From the NCBI GenBank assembly GCA_015143295.1, contig CM026554.1:26691215-26755214 (forward strand): a DNA stretch of 64,000 bases, in the 5' to 3' direction. Below the pieces are notes generated by a model. That model did not search any database. It was given only the letters and a program-made list of their open reading frames with translations, and was not told the DNA's origin. A program made the position numbers and the translations under genes. This document shows positions 1 through 9,817 of this stretch, in pieces; positions within the stretch are counted from its first letter, which is position 1, and each line of letters starts with the position of its first letter. This DNA is from Tetracentron sinense (taxonomy: Eukaryota; Streptophyta; Magnoliopsida; Trochodendrales; Trochodendraceae).

Positions 1-548
1 AAAAAACCACGGGACCTAGTCCAGCCATGAGAATCCACTAAGACAAAACAAGAACTTACAAGACTCGAACTTAACTCCTTCGAACTCGACACTACGATCC
101 TTCAGTTCTTAGTCCTCCACGCCTTGAAAAGTCATCACGTACTCACAAGTCCTGTGATCAACCGCAGCCGCTCGTACTTCTCTTTGTGTCTTGAAAACAG
201 TCCACGATCTTTCAATCGATCTCCGTCAATGAAAGCTTCGGATTCCACCGACCAACTCATTCTACCACAATCCTTCTCGGATCAATCTCCTTCACAAAGG
301 CTCTAAAACACTCCGGCGAAGGTGTTCTATTGATGGTTTGATATAAATCAATACCTAGATGGACTCCTTCAAAGGACAAGTCCAAACAAGCTAAATCAGA
401 ACTTTGGGCTTGCAAACTCTAGGTTTAATACACTAACAAAAGGAATGAGAGACTATAAAAATTAGAGCTTTTATAAACTCTAGAGATAGCTCAAAGTGCT
501 CTCAATATACTCCCAAAAATCCCCCTTTTCGGATTAGAAAGGTTCTAG

Positions 549-556
549 TTATATAG
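549..556 (-). promoter_or_regulatory. TATA box of Sirevirus family B LTR
   Basis: Reads CTATATAA on the minus strand, the strand of the element. It lies about 60 bp downstream, in element sense, of the GGTCGACC palindrome cluster. The equivalent site in the E2 LTR is at about 61149-61159. Confidence 0.6.
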
Positions 557-617
557 AGAAACCAAAAATCGAGTTTAGAAGTTTCTAAAACCTTCATAGC
601 ATGAATACCCACTTCAA

Positions 618-771
618 GGTCGACCCTAGGAGTGCTGGGTCGACCAAAAGGTGCACTTGGGTCGACCCAAGTATCCTCCAGGGTCGACCCTGGCTTTTCT
701 CACTTGCTGGAAAATTTCAGCATACAAAATTTTGGCACTTCAGGGTCGACCCTCAACGCCTAGGGTCGACC
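618..771. repeat. Six spaced GGTCGACC palindromes in U3
   Basis: The 8-bp palindrome GGTCGACC occurs at 618, 638, 660, 682, 744 and 764, usually extended to AGGGTCGACCCT. Between the fourth and fifth copies is a spacer containing CTGGAAAATTTC and CATACAAAATTTTG. The cluster sits just upstream, in element sense, of the TATA box. Confidence 0.85.
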
Positions 772-1450
772 TTGAGGCTAAAAAAAAATTTTAAACTTCA
801 TTTTTAGCCCTCGATTCCTTCACAAAAGTTGTAGCTATTTTTGATGCGGTCGATTTGACATATTATAGAGAAAAATATGAGCTATGGTTTGGGAGATATG
901 CCCAAAACAAGAAACCTTCATTTTTTTAAAAATTTCAGAAAATTTCAGAATTTTTAAACAAGTTTTGCATTGTTTATCTCATCACCTAGGGTCCGTATGG
1001 TTAGTCTAGGACACTTACCACCTAAGGCAACATGTTAGAATTATTCTAAGTCAATTCTCACCTATGGTAGCATGGTATTTAGGTCACTTACCATCCTATG
1101 AAGGAAATGATCAAACCGACTGTTCAACGGTCTTCAACTTCACTTGTTGTGGATGATTGACGGCAATGACACAAGACCCACTCCAAGACACCTAGATTCA
1201 CTTGTTTTGACACCAGAATATGCCAATACAAAAACATGGACTTTACACTAATAAAAGACTAAGCAAAAAACAAAGTTTTGGCGAGATTTTACCTTCCGAG
1301 AAACCCAAAACGGTCTCTGAAAAGAATTCCCGAGAATCGACCATTCGCAATTGACGTTCTTGGGAATCTGGAGCGCTAAAGAGGGATTTTTTAAAGAGGA
1401 GAGAGAAGAGAGGAAGTGGAATGGAATGAAAATGAAGGAGAGGGGATGGG

Positions 1451-1460
1451 ATATTTATAG
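1451..1460 (-). promoter_or_regulatory. TATA box of Tat LTR fragment
   Basis: Reads CTATAAATAT on the minus strand, about 15 bp downstream in element sense of three hairpin palindromes. Confidence 0.6.
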
Positions 1461-1474
1461 GGGTCAAAAAATAG

Positions 1475-1697
1475 GGGGCGCTACTTGAAGTAGAGCCCCT
1501 ATTTGGATATTACCGAAATAGTAGGCGACAATGAAGAGTAGGGTGGCAAAACAGGGGCAAAATCGTACTTTATTGGGGGCGCTGTTTGAAGTAGCGCCCC
1601 TAGTTAGGATATTTTTAAACATGATGTTGACGGGGTTGATTTGTCTGACGAGAGGGGTAATTTTGTAAATATAGGGGTGCTGTTTGAAGTAGCGCCT
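1475..1697. repeat. Three hairpin palindromes in Tat LTR U3
   Basis: Three copies of an imperfect inverted repeat lie at 1475-1499, 1576-1600 and 1674-1697. Arms are GGGGCGCTACTT or GGGGCGCTGTTT against AAGTAGCGCCCC. Spacing is about 100 bp. All lie just upstream of the TATA box in element sense. Confidence 0.8.
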
Positions 1698-2136
1698 CAA
1701 TTCAGAGGTTAAAAAATGTCACGTGGCACTCTTCGATTCGCCGATAAGCTGTTTTTCCGTTTTTAGCTCGAAAATAGTCAAAATTGAATTGATAAAATCC
1801 AGAAAAATAGTTTAGATATAACATGAATTTTTCAGTACTTTTCAGGGGCATTTTGGTCATTTTTCACTCTAGAGGCATTTTGGTCATTTGTTTACCATTT
1901 TAAGTCCAATTTAATCCCAAAATAGCCAAAATTTATCAAAAAATCATTTTCGACAAAATAAAAACTTTTTAACACTTTTTTAAGGGGTATTTTGATCATT
2001 TTCACCTTAGGGGTATTTATGTCATTTTTTACCTGAGGGGCGTTTTTGAAAATCGAAGGACATGGTAAGAAGGTTTTTTAAAGGGTTTTTAGAGGTGTGC
2101 AAAGAGACTAGGGGGTGCAAAATTGGGGTGTTTACA

Positions 2137-2801
2137 GCCCTGCCATACTGCTTGGGCCCACTTCAGACCAGACCCTCTAACTGGGGTTATACTGAATCCC
2201 AGTTAACTGTTAACCATGGTTAAGAGCATTTCACCTTGGAAAACTTGAAAAAATCCCAAAAAAATCTGAAAAATGTAAAGAGACCAAAAGTCTGATCTTG
2301 GACCTTATAAACCATGGTTAGCTCTCCTCTTAACTCCGGTTAAGCAACCTATAACCTACTGGGCTAACCCTTGGCCTCTGGGCCTAACCCTTGGCCTATC
2401 GGACCCAATCTTAGTCTACCGGACTAACTCTCAACCTCTGGACCCAAACCTTTTAGACCATGCACTTGACCAACCCGGTCAACCATCCCTAGCCCACGGG
2501 CTAGACCCTTAGCCACCCCAGTGCACACACACACACTCCCCTCGCCTTGGCACGAGTTCATGTGCTAGAACTATGCTCGGTTTGATCTCACTCCTTGTGA
2601 GTACATAAGTAGCCCTACCCGGGTTCGACCCTAATTGGGATTTTTTCTTTCTTCGGTTAATATACTCTTAAACACTTAGACATTTGAATAAACTTTGACA
2701 TTAATTTGGCTTATACCTAGGGAGTAGGTAACCATTGCAAAATGGGGGTCCTAAGGTGCCTAACACCTTCCATAGGGACTTTATCAAACCTCTTACCTAT
2801 A
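2137..2801 (-). mobile_element. Second Tat-like LTR remnant, left part
   Basis: Read on the minus strand and joined across E1 to 13587-13701, this has the layout of the start of a Tat/Ogre LTR: 'caccacttatta', 'ggataagg', 'ggtgttaggcacc' and 'ggttacctactc'. The same order occurs at 22551-22800 in E3. It is a different, older family, and E1 was inserted into it. The left half (2137-2600), with many 'gttaacc' and 'accggact' phrases, is not recognised. Confidence 0.5.
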
Positions 2802-3485
2802 CTCTCTGAAATTTATCAAGATCAATGATCTCTAAGACCTAGAGAGGGGGTGAATAGGTCTATCTAATAATTTCTAACCAATTTTAATTTTTCAATTAAT
2901 ATGTTTAGAAATCAATGAACAATTCAATCAGACAATCCACACAAATCAAACACAGAAGATTTTTACGTGGAAAACCCTAACGGGAAAAAACCACGGGACC
3001 TTGTCCAGCAATAAACTTCACTACGAAAAGATATCAAGTATAAGACAAGACCTTACCAAAACAGAAACGACGTTCCTAGGTACAGACTCTTACTCTTGAT
3101 TTCCACGAACCAACAGGTTCGATCTCCGCCGTAGCAGCTTCGGTTCCACACCGACCAAATCTTCTCAAGCTACTTCAAAACCACGATCACATACGATCGA
3201 TCTCCTTCCACGAAGGCTCCGGATCAAACACCAGACACACACACAAGGTGTAGGGTTGTGAATCAATTTAGAAAGTTTCAAACCCTAGAGGGATCTCATA
3301 CAGATCTGAGATCACACAATGCAAGATCAAAGGTTTAGATCTATACTTGCATTCTCTAGGATCAAAGAAAGAGGAGGGATCAACAAAGATCTAATAAAAG
3401 CAATAAGAAAAACCCTAGAAGAGTTTCTCAGACCTCTACTTTTTCAAAAAATATCAAAGACACGAATTAGGTCTCCAAAAAGTTG

Positions 3486-3493
3486 TTTATATA
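3486..3493 (-). promoter_or_regulatory. E1 LTR TATA box
   Basis: Reads TATATAAA on the minus strand, about 47 bp downstream in element sense of the palindrome cluster. The copy in the functional 5' LTR is at 13031-13038. Confidence 0.65.
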
Positions 3494-3539
3494 GGGTTTA
3501 AAAAAAGAATCCAGAAAAATAAAAATTCCTTTTATGGGG

Positions 3540-3705
3540 ACCGATCGATCGGTGCTCATTACCGATCGCTCGGTCCAAATGACCGATCCCTTGGTTATAA
3601 ATCATCTCTCTGGAAAAATACCCCATACAAACTTTTTGTCCAGTCGATAGCCACCGATCGCTCGGTAGGCCACCGATCAATCGGTCTCAATACCGAGCGA
3701 TCGGT
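3540..3705. repeat. CCGATCG palindrome cluster, E1 3' LTR
   Basis: Six copies of ACCGATCGATCGGT or the variant with GCT or AAT at the centre, at 3540, 3561, 3582 (degenerate), 3653, 3672 and 3692. The two groups of three are split by a spacer with CTCTGGAAAAATA and CATACAAACTTTTTG, then CCAGTCGATAGCC. The same palindromes and spacer occur in the Tekay LTRs. Confidence 0.9.
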
Positions 3706-4015
3706 TGAGACAATTATTTTCAAACCATGATTCATTTCATTGTTATTTGATTCAAATGAGATCAAACAACTTTGTTAGGTTTAAAACTATCCTCCTAGGT
3801 ATGTTTAGAGTTATCTAAGCCAAATCCAATCTAGGTAGGGGTCTCTAAGTCCATTACCTGTCTAGATCCAGAGTAGGAGCTTTTTCTTCTCTTTCTTCAA
3901 TCTTCTTTAAGCTTTAGCTCTTCTCTTCTGACAAGTTGAACATGACTCGACGACTCGACTCACATGACCTATCTAATGATCACGGAATTTGCCAACACCT
4001 ATATAGGGATTTACA

Positions 4016-4027
4016 ATCTCCCCCTTT
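4016..4027 (-). other. E1 polypurine tract
   Basis: AAAGGGGGAGAT on the minus strand, directly adjoining the 3' LTR. It is the primer site for plus-strand DNA synthesis. Confidence 0.85.
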
Positions 4028-4584
4028 GGCAATTCCGGGACAAAACAAGACTAACTCATATTCTAGGTTCAAATTTTCCCAATTGATTCAAAAATGGAAA
4101 ATTGACCTTTACATGACTCAAAAATATAATTACAGGACTTTTGACATGTTAGCTTGTCATGATTCACCAAACTTAGAACCTATTTGCCTGCACATGCTAA
4201 ATCAAAAACTTGTGAAGCATGAGAAATAAAATATGGGATAAAATATTGGAAGAATAAAAATATGTATAACATAACATCCACAATTCCACAATACTATATC
4301 CATAACATGTTAAGCATTCCATAACATCATCCAAAACATTTATAACCTCATCATAACTCTCCCCCTTTTTGGCTCGAAATGCCAAAGGTAGACTAGAAAA
4401 TTAATGCATAACCATCCAAATGAGATGAGAAAGAAGATAATGAACATAAACCATTCAAATGTATACATCCATAACAAGTCAATAATATCCAAGTAGGTTT
4501 GTACTAAGTACAACCAAGACATAATACATTGAAATGTCAAACAAAAACTATCACTTGACTAAGATAAACTCCAATCACGAACTA
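4028..4584. other. E1 3' untranslated region with internal PPT copy
   Basis: Noncoding, AT-rich sequence between the third ORF and the 3' LTR. A second polypurine tract (AAAAAGGGGGAGAG on the minus strand) lies at 4357-4370. It is flanked by a short inverted repeat TTTGGC...GCCAAA. No ORF is supported here. Confidence 0.7.
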
Positions 4585-5832
4585 TCACTCCTGCTCATCA
4601 TCAGAAGTGAGCTGGGACTCATAGTAAGCTCGAAAATCCCGAACATCTCTCTGTACGCTTAGCACGGCTGCATCGAGAGATCCAAGTCTACCACGAACCT
4701 CTGTAGCAAACTCCTCATATGATGAAACATGAGTCCTGAGATCCATCTGCATCTCTCGCATGATCCTGGCAAGATCATCCATAGTGGCCGGAAGAGGACG
4801 AGATGACCCAGCACCAACTTCTGCTCCCTCCTCTGTATCTCGAACTGAGGCATGTGAAAAACTCTGAGCTAGGGTCTTTTTGTTGATTGGACCCTTAGGA
4901 ACTCGAGTAGGAACACCAGGAGGAGTGATAACTCCTTGAGAACCAAGAAGTTTAGTGATGAGTGAACCAAATGGTAGGGCTCCAACTGCTGTACTAGTTT
5001 GATGGGCTTGGATCATCAAGTCAATGATGTGAGCAGCAAGATCAATATCACGCCCACGTAGAAGACTAAACAGAAATCTAGCTCTATCTTCCCTAAGGTC
5101 CGCAGTATGAACCTTTGGATGGATATTTGCACTCATAACTAGGTTTACTAGTCTAGCATCCTTAGTGAGTTTCGCCACTTCAATAAGAGACCCAACCCAA
5201 AACGTAGGAGTACCACTAAGAAAGGTAACAACATGTTCCATGGAGTCTTTATCCTCATCACTCTTATAATTATAAGGATAATATGCATTTGGAACCTGAG
5301 GACAGCCAAGGAATTTAGAAATCAAATCAGTATTTATGACAACAGATTGTTCTAATGCTCGAGATTTGAATGACCATTTTTTCTGGTTGATTTCAGAAAA
5401 ATTAGAGTAAAATTCCCTAACTAACTGGATAGAAGCAGGACCGGATAAGGTAAGTATACCTTCCCATTTACGATCTGAAATGAGTGTAGGAAGATAATAA
5501 TCACCAAAATCGGAAATATGTATGTCCCTTTCAACCATTACACCTTTCTTGCTAAAATACTCACTATAGAGTTGAGCAGCAGTAGGACTTATAAACTGGG
5601 ATAACTGACTGGACTGGGAAGATGAAGCTTTACCTTTATTTTTCCGAGTTTTATCAGCCAAAGATTTTTGTCGATTCTCAGTTGTAGAATCTATCAGTCG
5701 TCGAATTGGCCTGTCCCCAATTGAAATACCATGCCCTATTGGAGTGAAAGTAAAAGGCTCTTGGTTTTCCTCATCTTGAGGAGGGTCCTCTTGGTTGTTG
5801 AGGACCAACCTCCGACGTTTGGGAACGCCAAC
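4585..5832 (-). CDS. E1 third ORF, putative plant transposon protein (env position)
   Basis: An open frame of 416 codons downstream of pol in the same sense, where Sireviruses carry an env-like ORF. It resembles proteins annotated in plant genomes as 'putative plant transposon protein': a conserved core over roughly residues 80-290 (motifs SKKGVMVERDIH and VREFYSNF), then a polar linker and a C-terminal helical segment. No signal peptide or membrane helix is visible, so a true envelope role is not supported. A basic PKRRR cluster near the start could be a nuclear signal. The frame has no ATG until about 90 codons past its TTG (5806-5808), inside the conserved part. It begins right after a TAG that also reads as a splice acceptor (ccatag/gttgg), preceded by T-rich sequence. 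I infer it is a downstream exon. It is uninterrupted, unlike gag-pol. Confidence 0.7.
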   Translation of the reverse strand, partial: VGVPKRRRLVLNNQEDPPQDEENQEPFTFTPIGHGISIGDRPIRRLIDSTTENRQKSLADKTRKNKGKASSSQSSQLSQFISPTAAQLYSEYFSKKGVMVERDIHISDFGDYYLPTLISDRKWEGILTLSGPASIQLVREFYSNFSEINQKKWSFKSRALEQSVVINTDLISKFLGCPQVPNAYYPYNYKSDEDKDSMEHVVTFLSGTPTFWVGSLIEVAKLTKDARLVNLVMSANIHPKVHTADLREDRARFLFSLLRGRDIDLAAHIIDLMIQAHQTSTAVGALPFGSLITKLLGSQGVITPPGVPTRVPKGPINKKTLAQSFSHASVRDTEEGAEVGAGSSRPLPATMDDLARIMREMQMDLRTHVSSYEEFATEVRGRLGSLDAAVLSVQRDVRDFRAYYESQLTSDDEQE

Positions 5833-6972
5833 CTATGGTTTGGTTTAAACTCATTGTTTACCTCAAAATGACCAATTGACCAAAAAAATATGCAACAATT
5901 GATTTCATTAAAATCATAAATAATAATCACCCAAGAATTGATATATCAAGTATAGTCATAAACAAAGATTATGTATTCAATAATTGATTTTCACCGGTGA
6001 TTAAATATGGTATTTGCATCAAATTCACAATTAGAGTCAAGAAACAATTAGAAGTAATGTGAGTATGAAATCAAAATTCATTACTTGACTCTTTGAATTG
6101 GTTTCCTTCCTTAATCTAGATTTTGACATTATAGCTCAAATGGGACTCTAAAATTTTCAAAAACTAGTTTTAAAACCAATAAACATCCATATTTATATGA
6201 TGAGCAATTTTTACCCCAAATTTGACTAACAGATTTATTTCATTTCTTTTTCAGTCAAATTGTACTCATTGTGAAAATTCTTTTTGGAGTACACATATAT
6301 AGTTTTTAGCACATTGGTGACTTTCACACAAGTGAGAAGGTAGCTCTTTCTAATGACAGTGGGGGCTTTCACACTAGCAATCCATATAGATACCTACTGT
6401 TTGTCTAGGTAGCCATTACTCACTGTTTGCATTCACTAGTAGCTATCACACAAACTCACAGGTAGTCCTCTCCATGTCAATAACTTTTATAACTAGGGGG
6501 CTCACTTTATGGAATTTTTTATGTCATTGGTTATACTAGATTTGATTAATCTAGGGAACCATATGGTATAATATCAGAACCTTTAAATAGGAACTAATAC
6601 CATCTAAAGAATCAGTTAGAGTGCATGTGCATTAGATAACATCTTTGTTTACTCAACTCTAACTGAGATTTGTTAGTATGACCAGATTCAATCACAAGAT
6701 CAAACCAACAGTTGACCTATCCTAATTTATCCAATCCTATGAAATATTTATCCTTGCATTATATGTTCAAATATGATTTCAAAGAAATAACTTTAAGCAA
6801 AATGATTGGAAAGAAGGTCATACAAACACATTATCTTTTGCAATATTTATCAAATTTTTTTTTTTTTTGAATGTTTTTGGATTTTTTATTACTTAAAGAA
6901 AATAACAAAAAAAATAGCTCTATGACATAAATAGAACATGAAGAACACATAGGCTATGAAACAAGTACATCT
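5833..6972. other. E1 noncoding gap between pol and third ORF
   Basis: About 1.1 kb without a supported ORF. The part next to the third ORF is very T-rich on the minus strand and could be intron. The block at about 6330-6480, with 'gggggctttcacact' and 'taggtagccatt', recurs in E2 at about 62950-63110 although those elements are otherwise diverged. Confidence 0.6.
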
Positions 6973-8318
6973 TTACTCAACTCCGCACAAACCTATGGAT
7001 TTCCTAAGGAGTTCAAACCTAAGGGAATCTAAGGGTTTTGTAAGAATGTCCGCAAATTGATTCTCTGTTTGGACATACTCTATAGACACAATCTTTTGCT
7101 CAACAAGATCACGGATGAAGTGATGTCTAATGTCTATGTGTTTTGTGCGAGAATGTTGAACGAGATTTTTGGAAATATTGATAGCACTAGAATTATCACA
7201 ATACACAGTCATAGTGCTCTGTTCAATCCCGTAATCATTCAACATCTGCTTCATCCACAAAAGTTGAGGGCAACAACTGCCAGCTGCTATGTACTTAGCT
7301 TCTGCAGTGGACAATGAAATTGAATTCTGCTTTTTGCTAAGCCAAGCAACTAAGCAGTTTCCAATATAGAAACATCCTCCAGAGGTGCTTTTCCTGTCAT
7401 TAGCATTTCCGGCCCAATCGGCATCGGAATATCCAACTATCGTGGCATTTGTATCAAAAGAATACAAGAGGCCAAATGATAGAGTTCCACTCACATATCG
7501 AATGATACGCTTAACTGCAAGCAAGTGAGACTCTTTTGGGCTCGCTTGATAGCGGGCACATGCACCAACACTAAAGGCTATGTCAGGTCTAGTAGGAGTT
7601 AGGTAGAGTAAACTACCAATCATGCTTCTATAAGAAGTTTGATCAACATCTTTGCCTGTAGCATCTTTACTAAGTTTTGTAGTAGAACTCATAGGAGTCC
7701 TTACATGCTTAGCAGAGCTCATGCCAAATTTCTTCACTAGATTTTTAGCATATTTGATTTGAGATACTGAGATCCCAGAATCCAATTGCTTGATCTGAAG
7801 ACCAAGGAAGAAACTTAGCTCACCAACCATGCTCATTTCAAATTCATTTTTCATTTGTTCAGCAAATGAACGAGCATGTAAGTCTAATGTGGAACCAAAC
7901 ACTATGTCATCAACATATATCTGGGCGATGACAATATCACCTTTCACATTCTTTATGAAAAGGGTTCTGTCTACTCCCCCTCTTGAAAATCCATTTTCCA
8001 AGAGATAAGTAGTCAGCCTCTCATACCAAGCTCTTGGAGCTTGCTTTAAACCATAGAGGGCCCTTTTTAGCCGATAGACTTGATCAAGGTGATGTGGATC
8101 TTCAAACCCTTTTGGTTGTTCAACATAGACTTCCTCATGTAGAATGCCATTCAGAAAGGCACTCTTAACATCCATTTGAAAAAGTTTGAATTTCATATGG
8201 CAAGCCACAGCTAGAAGAATTCTAATTGATTCTAGCCTGGCTACAGGAGTAAAAGTTTCATCGAAGTCAATACCTTCAATTTGGGTGTATCCTTGTGCAA
8301 CTAACCTAGCCTTATTTC
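6973..8318 (-). pseudogene. pol: E1 reverse transcriptase and RNase H
   Basis: Copia-type RT and RNase H, the last part of the polyprotein. Numbering in the 411 codons from 8208: [11 protein letters not shown] at about 11-21, the catalytic YVDD at 98-101, then RNase H with GYSDADWAG, the STAEAKYIA glutamate and the YCDNSSA aspartate. The C-terminal [11 protein letters not shown] and ADILTKPL motifs are typical of copia. Upstream codons ([12 protein letters not shown]) continue the RT to a frameshift at about 8325, where the frame passes to the preceding ORF. Catalytic residues are all present; the defect is upstream. It would copy the element RNA into DNA inside virus-like particles. Confidence 0.95.
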
Positions 8319-9065
8319 TTATGATAGTACCTTTTCATCAGATTTGTTCTTGAAAATCCATTTGGTACCTATCACATTTGTATTGTTAGGCCTAGGTACT
8401 AAATACCAAACATCATTCCTAGTAAACTGAAGTAACTCTTCTTGCATTGCATTTATCCAATTATCATCTACAAGAGCTTCAACTACATTCTTGGGTTCAA
8501 AAGATGAAGTATAGCAAATGTAGCTAACTTCATTTTCAATTTGTTTCCTCGTTCTCACTCCCCTTTCAGGATCACCAATTATATCAGTGGGGGTGTGAGG
8601 ACTCATGACCCTAGGATGTGTAGGTTTTGACGGAGATGATTGCTTATCAATAAGTGGAGTTGAAACAGTTTCAACATTTTCATTTTCAGCACTTTTATCA
8701 TCCTCAAGTTGCACATTTTCAACACCGGAGTCATCCACAACTACATTTATGGACTCCATAATCGTAGAGGTTCTCAAGTTGTACACTCGATAAGCTCTAC
8801 TATTGGTGGAATATCCAAGAAATATCCCTTCATCACTTCGGGATTCAAATTTTCCCAGTTGCTCTCTATCCTTAAGGATATAGCATTTACTTCTAAATTC
8901 TCGAAAGTACTTGACACTAGGTTTCTTGTTATTCCACAACTCATATGGGGTTTTCCTTGTTCCAGGTCTTACAAATACTCTATTAACTATATAGCAAGCA
9001 GTGTTAACTGCCTCAGCCCAGAAATGAGAAGCTAGATTGTTGCTATGAAGCATAACTCTAGCCAT
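8319..9065 (-). pseudogene. pol: E1 integrase C-terminal region and start of RT
   Basis: Begins with the MARVMLHSNNL motif that follows the catalytic glutamate of copia integrase. It continues through FWAEAVNTACYIVNRV and FLGYS, then a variable acidic linker, then the RT start (NDVWYLVPRP, GTKWIFKNK). It is separated from the integrase core by a frameshift at about 9050 and from the rest of RT by another at about 8325. Confidence 0.9.
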
Positions 9066-9817
9066 CTCTGGAGAACCCTGTTCTTCCTCTCTACTACACC
9101 ATTCTGTTGAGGTGTAATAGGTGCAGAAAATTCATGTTTGATACCCGACTCATCCCAAAAGTCGTTGTACTTAGAGTTTTCAAACTCCTTTCCATGATCA
9201 CTTCGAATTCGAGTGATTGGGCATCTTTTCTCATTTTGAATTTTCAAGCAAATACTTTTGAAATTGTCAAAAGCATCGGATTTCTCTCTTATAAATGCCA
9301 CCCATGACATTCTTGAGAAATCATCAACCATGACTAGGATGTATCGCTTTCCACCTAGACTTTCAGTTCTTGTAGGACCCATAAGATCCATATGAATTAA
9401 TTCCAGTGGATATGAAGTAGCAATACTTGAAGTCTTCTTATGTGGGGTTCTAATTTGTTTACCAATTTGGCATGGCCCACACACAGCAGTAGAAGGCTTT
9501 CCTAGTTTGGGAACACCTCTCACAAGCTCTTGCTTAGAGATTTTACATAGGTCTTTGAAGTTCATGTGACCTAGTCTTCGGTGGCACAAATCAACCTCCT
9601 CAATTTTAGTCTTATAACAGACATTTAAGGGATTAGGACTGGGAGTTAAGCTGTAGCAATTGTCAGTGGTTCTCAATCCTTCTAGAACACACTTACCTTT
9701 ACCATTAATGACTAAGCATTTATTATGGGTAAAGTGCACAGCATGGTTATCATCACATAGTTGACTTATGCTAATTAAATTAGCTTTCAGTCCTTCAACA
9801 AACAAGGCATCTTTCAA
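9032..9817 (-). pseudogene. pol: E1 integrase, zinc-binding and catalytic core
   Basis: Contains a GAG-pre-integrase HHCC zinc-binding region (HRRLGHMNF ... CGPCQIGK). The catalytic core follows, with the D,D-35-E residues in HMDLMGP, RSDHGKEF and NGVVERKN. Integrase inserts the cDNA and makes the 5-bp duplications seen around E1. The ORF is out of frame with the protease upstream, apparently by one missing base at about 9815, and loses frame at its end. Confidence 0.92.

Larger units (their letters stand above)
1..1247 (-). mobile_element. LTR of Sirevirus family B (cut by window edge)
   Basis: This stretch aligns by eye with 60590-61869, the LTR of element E2. Shared blocks are the 'ccacgggacctagtccag' region, the GGTCGACC palindrome cluster and the terminal 'aaaacatggactttaca'. 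It ends at 1247 and is followed by Tat LTR sequence rather than a polypurine tract. So it is either a solo LTR or the right-hand (5') LTR of a minus-strand element lying to the left of the window. About 200 bp of the LTR is missing at the window edge. The duplicate of the flanking CTAAT at 1248-1252 would lie outside the window. Confidence 0.8.
1248..2136 (-). mobile_element. Tat/Ogre-type gypsy LTR, partial
   Basis: It resembles the second half of the E3 LTRs (about 23511-24423): 'ctaataaaagactaagc', the 'ggcgagattttacc' block, repeated 'ggggcattttggtcattt' phrases, and the terminal 'ggggtgtttaca'. Its left part is replaced by the Sirevirus LTR. It is a different subfamily from E3, since its hairpins have another sequence. 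Confidence 0.7.
2807..4015 (-). repeat. E1 3' LTR
   Basis: 1209 bp, starting TGAAATTTATC and ending GGATTTACA. It lies next to the polypurine tract and is therefore the 3' LTR in element sense. It carries a palindrome cluster (3540-3705) and a TATA box at 3486-3493. Confidence 0.95.

Noticed and set aside
124-807. Small plus-strand ORFs in the left LTR (for example at 124 and 601)
   Set aside because: They lie in LTR sequence, have no homologous frame in the E2 copy, and span the palindrome cluster.
3540-3705. Palindrome cluster considered as a CRISPR-like or satellite repeat
   Set aside because: Copies are 14 bp at irregular spacing with conserved spacers shared between elements, which fits cis-regulatory sites in U3 rather than an adaptive array or a satellite.
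4585-5832. Reading the E1 third ORF as a true envelope gene
   Set aside because: No signal peptide, membrane anchor or glycoprotein features are visible. The sequence resembles the plant transposon-protein family, so only the position is env-like.
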